From contig JADYZS010000514.1 in the NCBI GenBank assembly GCA_020853075.1, positions 1 to 5,469 of the forward strand: 5,469 bases of DNA, written 5' to 3'. Numbering within the stretch: the stretch's first letter is position 1; each line of letters opens with the position of its first letter. This DNA comes from Anaerolineae bacterium (lineage in GTDB: Bacteria > Chloroflexota > Anaerolineae > JADYZS01). Both the position numbers and the translations under genes were made by a program. Of the stretch, positions 1 through 5,441 are shown one piece after another. The notes under the pieces were generated by a model. That model made no database searches and was not told the DNA's origin. It was given only the letters and a program-made list of their open reading frames with translations.

Positions 1-562
1 AATCCTTTTTAGGGGCCAAGCGCGCCAACCGTTCCGGGTTAGGGGCCTCCAGGTTGACCGATACCCGATCGGCCAGTTGTACAGCGCGTTCAATCTGCGC
101 AGGCTCGGCATTGGGCAGGAACTTCAGATGGACGTAGCCGGTAAAAGCGTACTTCTGCCGTACCAACTCCACCGTGGCGATCATGCGGTCCTGCGTGCGC
201 CGCGTGCCGATGATGCCCGAACTAAGGAAAAGCCCTTCTACCAGCCTCTGCCGTACCATCTGGTCAAAGACGCGGGCCAATTCTTCCGGCTCCACCGTCT
301 CGCGGCGGAAGTTCCGCCCGGCGCGGAAGGGGCAGTAGAAGCAGTTCTTCTCGCACGCGCTGGTCTGTAGAACTTTCATCACTGGCATGCGCCGCCCGCC
401 TTGCGCGATGACGTGGGTGACATAGCGTTTCAGGTCGCCGCGCGGGGTGGGTTGCGGCACCAGGTCTTTGGCAAAGGGAACCGGCTCGCCCGCCTCGGTG
501 CAGGCGTCATACTGGGCTGCCTGGCCCAGCAGTGCCAACCGCTCTCCTATGTCTAGCGACAT
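1..562 (-). CDS. Radical SAM protein, putative DNA modification/repair family (partial, 3' end outside window)
   Basis: The reverse strand reads 187 codons from ATG at 562 to the window edge without a stop. Residues 70-77 hold Cys70, Cys74 and Cys77 in the CxxxCxxC pattern that binds the 4Fe-4S cluster of radical SAM enzymes, which cleave S-adenosylmethionine to a 5'-deoxyadenosyl radical. Further motifs are EGLFLSSGI (109-117), TGYVHLKFLP (141-150) and a stretch ending ADRVSVNLEAPNPERLA (164-180). From memory these resemble the COG4277/TIGR03916 group, described as putative DNA modification/repair radical SAM proteins, often with a C-terminal helix-hairpin-helix; that end is not visible here. 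The start is set by an in-frame TGA two codons upstream and by GGAAGG (570-575) seven bases before the ATG. The true substrate is unknown. A generic radical SAM function is near certain, while the subfamily is inferred; a LexA-like box in its promoter fits a DNA-repair role. Confidence 0.85.
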   Translation of the reverse strand, partial: MSLDIGERLALLGQAAQYDACTEAGEPVPFAKDLVPQPTPRGDLKRYVTHVIAQGGRRMPVMKVLQTSACEKNCFYCPFRAGRNFRRETVEPEELARVFDQMVRQRLVEGLFLSSGIIGTRRTQDRMIATVELVRQKYAFTGYVHLKFLPNAEPAQIERAVQLADRVSVNLEAPNPERLARLAPKKD

Positions 563-582
563 CGTTCAACCTTCCTACTCCT

Positions 583-611
583 ATTATACGAACAAAAGTT
601 CTATTTGTCAA
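583..611 (-). promoter_or_regulatory. Consensus sigma-70-type promoter of the radical SAM gene
   Basis: On the minus strand TTGACA (611-606) and TATAAT (588-583) are separated by exactly 17 bases, a perfect match to the housekeeping sigma consensus. Transcription should start near 576. The leader would be only about 14 bases, with the ribosome binding site almost at its 5' end. A promoter this strong would usually need a repressor, and a LexA-like palindrome lies in the spacer. Confidence 0.9.
590..601. promoter_or_regulatory. LexA (SOS) box candidate, GAAC-AAAA-GTTC
   Basis: The palindrome GAAC-AAAA-GTTC lies wholly between the -35 and -10 boxes of the radical SAM promoter. It matches the GAAC-N4-GTTC core of the Bacillus-type LexA (DinR/Cheo) box. 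With flanks, the upper strand reads CGAACAAAAGTTCT, close to the extended 14-base consensus. A bound repressor here would block RNA polymerase. The pattern is visible directly. Its use by a LexA of this organism is inferred, since no lexA gene is in the window. Confidence 0.7.
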
Positions 612-663
612 GTCCCGATTTTGCCGTAACTGTTCACCGTTGGTGATTCTGAACGCGGCCCAG

Positions 664-692
664 TTGACAAGTCCTGGCGGCGGTGCTAGAAT
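664..692 (+). promoter_or_regulatory. Promoter of tRNA-Leu
   Basis: TTGACA (664-669), a 17-base spacer and TAGAAT (687-692) form a near-consensus housekeeping promoter. The expected start near 698-700 lies only about five bases before the tRNA, typical of a single-gene tRNA unit. It is divergent from the radical SAM promoter, with 52 bases between the two -35 boxes. Confidence 0.85.
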
Positions 693-703
693 CAAACTGT
701 CTG

Positions 704-786
704 GCCCCGGTGGTGGAATTGGCATACACGGCAGGTTGAGGGCCTGTGCCCGTTCGGGCGTGGAGGTTCGAGTCCTCTCCGGGGCA
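704..786 (+). tRNA. tRNA-Leu (anticodon GAG)
   Basis: A complete cloverleaf can be folded by hand. The acceptor stem is GCCCCGG (704-710) with CCGGGGC (779-785), followed by discriminator A786. The D arm carries GAATTGGCATA. The anticodon stem is GCAGG/CCTGT with loop TTGAGGG, giving anticodon GAG at 738-740, which reads CUC and CUU leucine codons. A long variable arm GCCC-GTTC-GGGC marks a class II tRNA and agrees with leucine. The T arm is GGAGG-TTCGAGT-CCTCT. The 3' CCA is not encoded (CCT follows), so a CCA-adding enzyme is required. It has its own promoter and terminator, so it is probably monocistronic. Confidence 0.97.
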
Positions 787-821
787 CCTCAACGTGGCGC
801 CAGCCATTGGGCAGGCCCCCC

Positions 822-858
822 GGCTCGGATCATCGCACGATGATCCGAGCCTTTCTTT
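822..858 (+). terminator. Rho-independent terminator after tRNA-Leu
   Basis: A perfect inverted repeat has arms at 822-835 and 838-851 (arm GGCTCGGATCATCG) with only two bases between them, so the real loop is probably four bases closed by 13 pairs. It is followed by TTTCTTT on the plus strand. It lies 36 bases after the tRNA and closes that transcript. The minus-strand side lacks a long T run, so it is mainly directional. Confidence 0.85.
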
Positions 859-905
859 CATCCCTCATAACACCGCCCTGGCCCATCCGCAACACTACGC
901 GGCGA

Positions 906-942
906 GAAAAACAAAGTGGCCCTCATGCTAATGAGGGCCACT
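906..942 (-). terminator. Rho-independent terminator of the toxin-antitoxin operon
   Basis: The arms AGTGGCCCTCAT (915-926) and ATGAGGGCCACT (931-942) pair perfectly over 12 bases around the loop GCTA. Read on the minus strand, the stem is followed by TTGTTTTTC, a proper U-rich tail, 18 bases after the toxin stop codon. The plus-strand side has no T run, which sets the direction. It may end any read-through from the upstream lipoprotein gene too. Confidence 0.9.
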
Positions 943-959
943 ACCAGTACCAGGGTTTG

Positions 960-1226
960 CTATGACAACCCTTTGTAAGTGTCTTCAGCGCGGCGGGTCA
1001 CCCGCACCACAATCACCAACAAAACGTTGTCTCGGACTTCATACACAACACGATATCGCCCGACGCGCAGACGGTAGAGCCGTTGGCCTTTGAGTTGGAT
1101 AGCCCCGCGCGGACGAGGATTACCGGCTAACGCATCAATTGCCGCTGTGACACGACGACGATCAGCGATGGACAACTTCTTCAGAGACGCAAGAGCAGCC
1201 CGCTCGATCTGAACGGTATAGTACAC
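960..1226 (-). CDS. RelE/ParE-superfamily toxin of a type II toxin-antitoxin system
   Basis: This 88-residue basic protein has the usual length and pattern of RelE/ParE toxins: two N-terminal helices (about 8-34) containing LKKLSIADRRRV, then the strand series with LKGQRLYRLRVGRYRVVYEV (45-64), then VIVVRVTRR (71-79) and a terminal Tyr84. Arg/Lys residues in the strands and a late Tyr are the catalytic group in RelE ribosome-dependent mRNA interferases. The usual His in the VxHRR-type motif is Thr77 here, so the RNA-cleaving activity is a family inference only. Translation starts at GTG, 10 bases after the antitoxin stop. AGAGG in that gap overlaps the antitoxin's TAA, suggesting translational coupling that keeps the toxin lower than the antitoxin. 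ParE-like gyrase poisoning is a less likely alternative. Confidence 0.88.
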   Translation of the reverse strand: MYYTVQIERAALASLKKLSIADRRRVTAAIDALAGNPRPRGAIQLKGQRLYRLRVGRYRVVYEVRDNVLLVIVVRVTRRAEDTYKGLS

Positions 1227-1236
1227 GCGTCGCCTC

Positions 1237-1476
1237 TTATGGTCCTGTCTGCTCTAGTTCCGCCTTCGCCTCTTCCCAGGCTACAAACTCCTCTGGATGA
1301 GTTTCGTAGCGCGCTAGAACCTCTTCTGCGTACCGAATGTCTTCTTCATCTTCCGGTTGGCGGGCACGCTTGGCTTTGAGGTAGCCGACGAAGTCCAACA
1401 CTTCGGCGAGCGTCTCTTCCGGCAATCCTTGCAGTTCAACTAAGAGTTCCTGCATCACCGCTTCGGCAGCCATCAT
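1237..1476 (-). CDS. Antitoxin partner of the RelE-type toxin (DUF2281/RelB-like)
   Basis: This 79-residue acidic, helical protein lies directly upstream of the toxin. Residues 17-35 (GLPEETLAEVLDFVGYLKA) match the pattern seen in short DUF2281-type antitoxins. The later segment YAEEVLARYETHPEEFVAWEEAKAEL (49-74) is the kind of acidic tail that wraps and neutralises the basic toxin. No obvious ribbon-helix-helix or helix-turn-helix DNA-binding domain is visible, so autoregulation is uncertain. The start ATG at 1476 is followed at once by a second ATG. GGGAGGG (1481-1487) serves either one. The exact family is inferred from pattern and from gene order. Confidence 0.8.
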   Translation of the reverse strand: MMAAEAVMQELLVELQGLPEETLAEVLDFVGYLKAKRARQPEDEEDIRYAEEVLARYETHPEEFVAWEEAKAELEQTGP

Positions 1477-1501
1477 TCATCCCTCCCTTCTGCCTGCCCC
1501 T

Positions 1502-1530
1502 AGCATACCCGACAACCCGCTATCTGTCAA
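1502..1530 (-). promoter_or_regulatory. Promoter of the toxin-antitoxin operon
   Basis: On the minus strand TTGACA (1530-1525) and TATGCT (1507-1502) are 17 bases apart. The start site would be near 1495, giving a leader of about 19 bases with GGGAGGG before the antitoxin ATG. The -35 hexamer contains the TGA stop codon (1529-1527) of the preceding lipoprotein gene. No terminator lies between them, so read-through from upstream is also possible. Confidence 0.85.
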
Positions 1531-3566
1531 CGCCCCGCAGGCCGCAGGCTCAACCGCAGCTGCCCCTGCCCGGTCTCTATTTCCACGTCCCACTGCGCCA
1601 GGTCTATGTCCAGTGTCAAGGCCGCGGGCGACTCGCTGACAGACAACGGTAGCAACTCAATCAGGTGGAACCACTCGTCGCCGTCGCCCTCGCCGGAGAG
1701 GTAGAAATCGGGCGTCGCCAGGCTTGTGAGTTTAAGTTCCGCCGTGCGCCAGGCTCCCGTATCCTCTTTCTGCACCAGCGATCCCACCGCGCTATCTGAT
1801 TGATAGACACGCCAGGCATCGCGCCCCCGATCCAGATAGCGGACCCGCAGGAGCGCGCCCGCGGCAAAGCGTCCCAGAGCGCGGTCATCCACCCGCAGAA
1901 AGACCTTGCTGTTGCCGGTCGCCTCGTCCGTCCGCTTGCAGACCCAACATTCCGGCCCCGGCGGGAGCGTCTCATCATAAGGTTGGGCGTTATCCCCCAG
2001 GCTCTTGACGCGCGCATCGTTGGTCACAGGAACCATCTGGCCGCCCGGCGCATCCACCTGGGTAAGATAGAAGGTATAGTTGCCCGGCTCGTAGTTCGCG
2101 GGCGGGCTCTCGCAGCCGAATGTGCCGTAGCAGACAGGGTCACGATGCGCCCGCAGCGCCACCCAGATAGAGGGCGCGGTCGCCGCCGTCGCGCCGAAGT
2201 AGGGAGCCCAACGGCGCATGATGCCTGTGTATTCCCGCTTCTCAGCGGTCACGCGCCCTTGCGCATCAAAGTCGGCCAGGAACTGGCGGCGCAAGCGGAT
2301 GTAACTGGCGCGCTTGTCCAGGGCCTGTAACATGCCCCACTCAAATTCTACCGGGTTTGGCAGCGTCGTCTGGTATGCCTCAAACATCCCCGGCACGGTG
2401 TCCGAATAGACGCGCAAGGCCTCCAACTGGCCCCAGACGCCAATTGCGCCGTTGTAATCGGGAAAGAGGGCGAGGTTTGCCAGGCCAATGCCCTTCTCTG
2501 CCGCGTGGCTAGCCCAGAGCCACCGCTCGCGCGGCGAGTCGTAGTAAGGGACGTATTGCAGGAAAGGTCGCACAACACCCCCTGCGAAAGCCCCGGCGTA
2601 GAGGTCCACCAGGTCGTTGACGGTGCTCACCCACAACTCCGAGGTGAGACCATAGGCGGCAGCGGTGGCCTCATCCTCGTTATCCACCGGTTTCGTCTCG
2701 CCGGAGATGCCGACGCCGATGCCGACGTACTCCATGCGTGGGTCGCTCTTATAGCGCTCGCCCAACGCCTGCACGAAGCGGGCGTAGCGTTCGCGATAAG
2801 CGGGGCTCCAATAGCGGGGGAAGGCGCGGTTGGGGCCGGTCACGATGGTGGCCGTGATGCTTCCTACCGGGCCATCCACGCGCGCCCACTGGGGCATGCG
2901 CAGACCGTTGTCAAATTTGCCGCCGTAGGTCACAAGGGCGATGGCAGCGCGCTTGCCCACCGCGTCGCGGCTCGCCAGGTAACGATCCAAGAGCGCCCAG
3001 TTGTACTCGCCTTCTTTCGGCTCGGCCAGTTCCCAGGGGAGGTAGAAGAGGTCGCCTGCCACCGGATAGTCGGACGGCGCGAGGTTCGCCCCATCGGGGT
3101 TGCTGATGACGTAGAAGCCTGGGCGGGGTGACCAGGGTTCCCCTTGCGGCCTGGTGACCGGCGTCGCGGTGGGAATGGCGGTGCGCGCTGGTGCAACCGT
3201 GACCGCTGGCGTGGGCGCGACCGGCGTCGCGGTGCTGGCAGCCACAGGAGTAGGCAGAGCCGTGGAGGTCGCCTCGGCTGTCTTAGTGGGCAGAGGCGAG
3301 ACGATGGTGGGCTGCGGCTGCGGCGTCTCTGCGCTGCACCCCAGGAGAAGCGCGGCGCAGAGGACGAGGAGGATGTAGGCGGGCGACTGTTGCAAGCATC
3401 TAGCCCTCACCCCCTCCCGTATGGCGAGTCCCCTCAGTCGGGGATGATATACGCCCACGGGACTTTGCCCCCTCTCTCCCGCGAGCGGGACGCTGCGCGG
3501 CCAAATATGGGAGAGGGGAGAAGGGAGGTGAGGGCCTGAAACAACCATCTTTTTCATGATGGTCAT
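1527..3566 (-). CDS. Secreted lipoprotein with a glycoside-hydrolase-like barrel; signal-peptide region contains a palindromic repeat
   Basis: From ATG at 3566 the product is 679 residues. A hydrophobic core (about 61-75) ends in the lipobox LLGC with lipidated Cys77. Then comes a Thr/Pro/Ala linker (78-143) of the kind that holds an enzyme away from the membrane. Residues 149-470 look like a TIM-barrel hydrolase. They include GFYVISN (150-156), an EPKEGEYNW motif (182-190) like the EPxxGxYxW of several glycoside hydrolase clans, and GIGVGISGE (282-290), where Glu290 could be the acid/base. Residues 490-675 are beta-rich and may bind carbohydrate. No family could be named with confidence and the substrate is unknown. 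The start is uncertain. ATG 3566 overlaps the upstream stop as ATGA, but residues about 11-55 are encoded by repeat copy A. Restart at GTG 3410 or TTG 3395 would give an ordinary signal peptide. Confidence 0.75.
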   Translation of the reverse strand: MTIMKKMVVSGPHLPSPLSHIWPRSVPLAGERGQSPVGVYHPRLRGLAIREGVRARCLQQSPAYILLVLCAALLLGCSAETPQPQPTIVSPLPTKTAEATSTALPTPVAASTATPVAPTPAVTVAPARTAIPTATPVTRPQGEPWSPRPGFYVISNPDGANLAPSDYPVAGDLFYLPWELAEPKEGEYNWALLDRYLASRDAVGKRAAIALVTYGGKFDNGLRMPQWARVDGPVGSITATIVTGPNRAFPRYWSPAYRERYARFVQALGERYKSDPRMEYVGIGVGISGETKPVDNEDEATAAAYGLTSELWVSTVNDLVDLYAGAFAGGVVRPFLQYVPYYDSPRERWLWASHAAEKGIGLANLALFPDYNGAIGVWGQLEALRVYSDTVPGMFEAYQTTLPNPVEFEWGMLQALDKRASYIRLRRQFLADFDAQGRVTAEKREYTGIMRRWAPYFGATAATAPSIWVALRAHRDPVCYGTFGCESPPANYEPGNYTFYLTQVDAPGGQMVPVTNDARVKSLGDNAQPYDETLPPGPECWVCKRTDEATGNSKVFLRVDDRALGRFAAGALLRVRYLDRGRDAWRVYQSDSAVGSLVQKEDTGAWRTAELKLTSLATPDFYLSGEGDGDEWFHLIELLPLSVSESPAALTLDIDLAQWDVEIETGQGQLRLSLRPAGR
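3403..3535. repeat. Palindromic CT/GA-rich repeat, copy A, inside the lipoprotein reading frame
   Basis: The ends GCCCTCACC (3403-3411) and GGTGAGGGC (3527-3535) are exact inverted repeats. Inside lie CTCTCCC and GGGAGAG arms around the core CCGCGAGCGGGACGCT, then CGCGGCCAA, which is shared with copy B except for one G/T change. A second foldable module is present at 3416-3461. It has CCCGT/ACGGG and GGCG/CGCC arms around TCCCC/GGGGA, and copy B lacks it. On the minus strand the element reads as about 45 codons without a stop, inside the lipoprotein's N-terminus. No clear target-site duplication was found. Confidence 0.8.
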
Positions 3567-3880
3567 TTAGACGTGGGCACGCGCCGGTCGGCCCAATGCA
3601 CCGCCTGGCTTGATAGCCAGGCCAGGAGCACCGATACGCCGACGACGATCTGCTGAAAGATGGGGTCCCAACGGGCGAAGACCTCGCCAGGGACGAAGCG
3701 CAACGCGGCCCACGACCCCAGGGGTAGGATGATGCAGAGCGCGCCGATGACGGTGGCCTTGGCTCTCTTGGATAGACGCTGAAAGCCCGGCACCCGTTCC
3801 ATCAGGAGCGCGATGGCCGCTCCGAGGCCGGCGGTGGTTCCCAGGTATTGCAGGAACTTGACGATGGATTCCGTTGGCAT
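3563..3880 (-). CDS. Small three-helix membrane protein (holin-like in size and shape; function unknown)
   Basis: This 105-residue protein has three likely membrane segments, at about 8-27 (rich in G, A and L), 42-61 (ATVIGALCIILPLGSWAAL) and 76-95 (IVVGVSVLLAWLSS), and a charged tail DRRVPTSK. A basic loop RLSKRAK (35-41) lies between the first two. Size and topology fit phage-type holins and related small membrane proteins, but no signature motif was recognised, so no function is asserted. The start ATG is well supported by GGAGG (3891-3887) six bases upstream and by a strong promoter. The stop TGA overlaps the ATG of the downstream lipoprotein as ATGA. The two are therefore probably co-translated and may act together at the cell envelope. 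Confidence 0.8.
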   Translation of the reverse strand: MPTESIVKFLQYLGTTAGLGAAIALLMERVPGFQRLSKRAKATVIGALCIILPLGSWAALRFVPGEVFARWDPIFQQIVVGVSVLLAWLSSQAVHWADRRVPTSK

Positions 3881-3886
3881 GACACA

Positions 3887-3891
3887 CCTCC
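3887..3891 (-). promoter_or_regulatory. Ribosome binding site GGAGG of the 105-residue membrane protein
   Basis: GGAGG lies six bases before ATG 3880 and decides that start. The longer string GGAGGTGT here (3891-3884 on the minus strand) is the inverted partner of ACACCTCC in the promoter spacer (3923-3916). Confidence 0.85.
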
Positions 3892-3901
3892 GTAGCGATG
3901 G

Positions 3902-3914
3902 ATAATCCCATTAT
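3902..3914. promoter_or_regulatory. Small palindrome over the -10 box, possible operator
   Basis: ATAAT-CCC-ATTAT (3902-3914) is a perfect 5-base inverted repeat covering most of the -10 box and the expected start site of the membrane-protein operon. It sits between the longer arms 3884-3891 and 3916-3923. The symmetry could serve a regulator. It is short and could also be chance, given the TATAAT sequence itself. Confidence 0.3.
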
Positions 3915-3938
3915 AGGAGGTGTTTTCGTAATAGTCAA
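3910..3938 (-). promoter_or_regulatory. Promoter of the membrane protein-lipoprotein operon
   Basis: On the minus strand TTGACT (3938-3933), a 17-base spacer and TATAAT (3915-3910) form a near-perfect housekeeping promoter. Initiation is expected near 3903, giving a leader of about 23 bases before ATG 3880. This separates the operon from eno, whose stop is 217 bases upstream beyond repeat copy B. Confidence 0.88.
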
Positions 3939-4024
3939 TAGATAGGAGACATAACAGAGAAAATATTGACCAAAGGCAAATATGGCATAGGGGGCGCACA
4001 ACCGGAAGCCCTCGCCTATCCCCA

Positions 4025-4111
4025 ACCCCTTCCCTCTCTCCCGCGAGCGGGACGCTTCGCGGCCAATTTTGGCGGTGGGAAGACCGCATGAGTACAGGAG
4101 AGGGAAGGGGT
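4025..4111. repeat. Palindromic CT/GA-rich repeat, copy B, downstream of eno
   Basis: The outer arms ACCCCTTCCCTCTC (4025-4038) and GAGAGGGAAGGGGT (4098-4111) pair perfectly over 14 bases. The apical hairpin is CCGCGA-GCG (4041-4049) with CGCTTCGCGG (4053-4062), around GGA with one bulge. This core matches copy A at about 3479-3503. It sits 43 bases after the eno stop and could stabilise the 3' end of the eno transcript or help end it. No T tract follows on the minus strand, so it is not a standard terminator. Sequence from 3939 to 4024 holds no recognised gene. Confidence 0.8.
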
Positions 4112-4154
4112 GAAGGGGAAGAGGGAGGGCCAGTTTACGATATCCTGTTCAATC

Positions 4155-5441
4155 CTACCGCCGCACGTTGCCGAAGGCCCGCAGCCCCGGATAAACGGCG
4201 GTATCGCCCAATTCCTCTTCAATGCGCAGGAGCTGGTTATACTTCGCCACGCGATCCGAGCGGGCGGGCGCGCCGGTCTTGATCTGCCCCGTGTTGAGGC
4301 CCACCACCAGGTCGGCAATGGTGGCATCCTCCGTCTCGCCGGAGCGGTGGGAAACGACAACGTTCCACCCCGCCCTCAGGCTCATATCCACCGCGGCGAT
4401 GGCCTCGGTCAGCGTGCCGATCTGGTTCACCTTGCACAGGAGCGCGTTGCACGACCTTTCGTTGATGGCCCGCTGCACGCGCCCCACGTTGGTCACCAAG
4501 AGGTCGTCGCCCACGATCTGCACCCTGTTCCCCAGCCGCTGGGTGAGGAGTTGCCAGGTTGCCCAGTCGTCCTCGGCCAGGCCGTCCTCTATGGAGAGGA
4601 TGGGATAGCGATTCACCAAATCCTCGTAGAAGGCGACCATCTCCGCGCCGCTCAGTTTGCGGTTCTCTTTCTTGAGGACGTAGGTCCCGTTTTCGTAGAG
4701 CTCGGTGGCCGCCGCGTCCATCCCCAGCCAGATGTCCTCCCCCGGCTTGTAGCCCGCCTTCTCAATAGCGGTCAGGATCACCTCCAGGGCTTCCGCGTTG
4801 GACTTGAGCGAGGGTGCGAAGCCGCCCTCGTCGCCCACGTTGGTGCTGTACCCCTTGCCCGACAGCACTTTCTTGAGGCTTTGGTACGTCTCGGCGCACC
4901 AGCGCAGGGCCTCGGCGAAGGAGGGTGCGCCCACAGGCAGGATCATGAACTCCTGCAGGTCGGTGGAGTCCACCGCGTGCTTGCCGCCGTTGAGGATGTT
5001 CATCATCGGCACGGGGAGCGTGCGCGCGCTGACGCCGCCCAGGTAGCGGTAGAGGGGAAGGCCCACCGCGTCCGCCGCGGCCTTGGCGATGGCGAGGGAG
5101 ACGCCCAGGATGGCATTCGCGCCTAATTTCTCCTTCGTCGGTGTGCCGTCCAGCCCGATGAGGAGGTTATCAATTCCCACCTGATCCAGCGCATCCCAGC
5201 CCATGATCGCCTCGGCGATCTCCTCGTTGACGTGCTCCACCGCCTTGAGCACGCCCTTGCCGCCGTAGCGCTTCTTGTCGCCGTCGCGCAGTTCCAATGC
5301 CTCGTGCGCGCCTGTGGACGCGCCGGAGGGGACAGCCGCCCGTCCCATGAACCCGTCGCTCAACGTCACTTCCACTTCAACGGTGGGGTTGCCGCGGGAA
5401 TCCAGAATCTCGCGGGCGATGATGTCCTCAATGATCGTCAT
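4155..5441 (-). CDS. eno: Enolase (phosphopyruvate hydratase)
   Basis: This 428-residue protein is complete and close to the usual bacterial length. Enolase converts 2-phosphoglycerate to phosphoenolpyruvate in glycolysis, in the cytosol, usually as a dimer or octamer with two Mg2+ per active site. The N-terminus opens with ILDSRGNPTVEVEV (12-25) and the mobile loop SGAST (39-43). By family alignment the active-site residues are His155, Glu164, Glu205 (VGDEGG), the catalytic base Lys337 (KVNQIGT), His365 (SHRSGET) and Lys388. The Mg2+ ligands are Asp242, Glu285 and Asp312. All expected residues are present, so it should be active. ATG 5441 has AAAGGAG four bases upstream. The promoter lies beyond the window edge, with only 28 upstream bases visible. 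It is followed by repeat copy B rather than a classic terminator. Confidence 0.98.
   Translation of the reverse strand: MTIIEDIIAREILDSRGNPTVEVEVTLSDGFMGRAAVPSGASTGAHEALELRDGDKKRYGGKGVLKAVEHVNEEIAEAIMGWDALDQVGIDNLLIGLDGTPTKEKLGANAILGVSLAIAKAAADAVGLPLYRYLGGVSARTLPVPMMNILNGGKHAVDSTDLQEFMILPVGAPSFAEALRWCAETYQSLKKVLSGKGYSTNVGDEGGFAPSLKSNAEALEVILTAIEKAGYKPGEDIWLGMDAAATELYENGTYVLKKENRKLSGAEMVAFYEDLVNRYPILSIEDGLAEDDWATWQLLTQRLGNRVQIVGDDLLVTNVGRVQRAINERSCNALLCKVNQIGTLTEAIAAVDMSLRAGWNVVVSHRSGETEDATIADLVVGLNTGQIKTGAPARSDRVAKYNQLLRIEEELGDTAVYPGLRAFGNVRR

Noticed and set aside
77..370. Plus-strand open frame opposite the radical SAM gene
   Set aside because: The minus strand carries the CxxxCxxC motif and other radical SAM family signatures; this frame is its shadow.
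634..646. TCACC-GTT-GGTGA hairpin between the divergent promoters
   Set aside because: Only five base pairs, no link to a known regulator, and it lies upstream of both -35 boxes; too weak to annotate.
1511..1528. GACA-N10-TGTC inverted repeat in the toxin-antitoxin promoter as an autoregulatory operator
   Set aside because: Four-base arms are expected by chance, and the antitoxin shows no clear DNA-binding domain.
2505..3131. Plus-strand open frame of 208 codons opposite the lipoprotein gene
   Set aside because: It is a shadow of the lipoprotein gene, with His/Ala/Val-rich composition typical of antisense GC-rich frames and no supporting promoter.
3280..3399. ATG at 3399 with a GAGGG ribosome binding site-like string, as a start for the lipoprotein
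   Set aside because: It is in a different frame from the lipoprotein, and that frame stops after roughly 35-40 codons without a signal peptide.
3403..4111. CRISPR array from the repeated CT-rich sequences
   Set aside because: Only two copies, imperfect, far apart and without regular spacers; they are palindromic dispersed elements.
4980..4990. Lys154 in the enolase NGGKHA motif as an unusual substitution
   Set aside because: This position varies among enolases (Ala, Glu and Lys all occur), and the neighbouring His155 is intact.
4110..5126. Long plus-strand open frame of 338 codons opposite eno
   Set aside because: It is an antisense shadow of the enolase gene in GC-rich sequence. Its translation has no recognisable domain, and eno on the other strand is certain.
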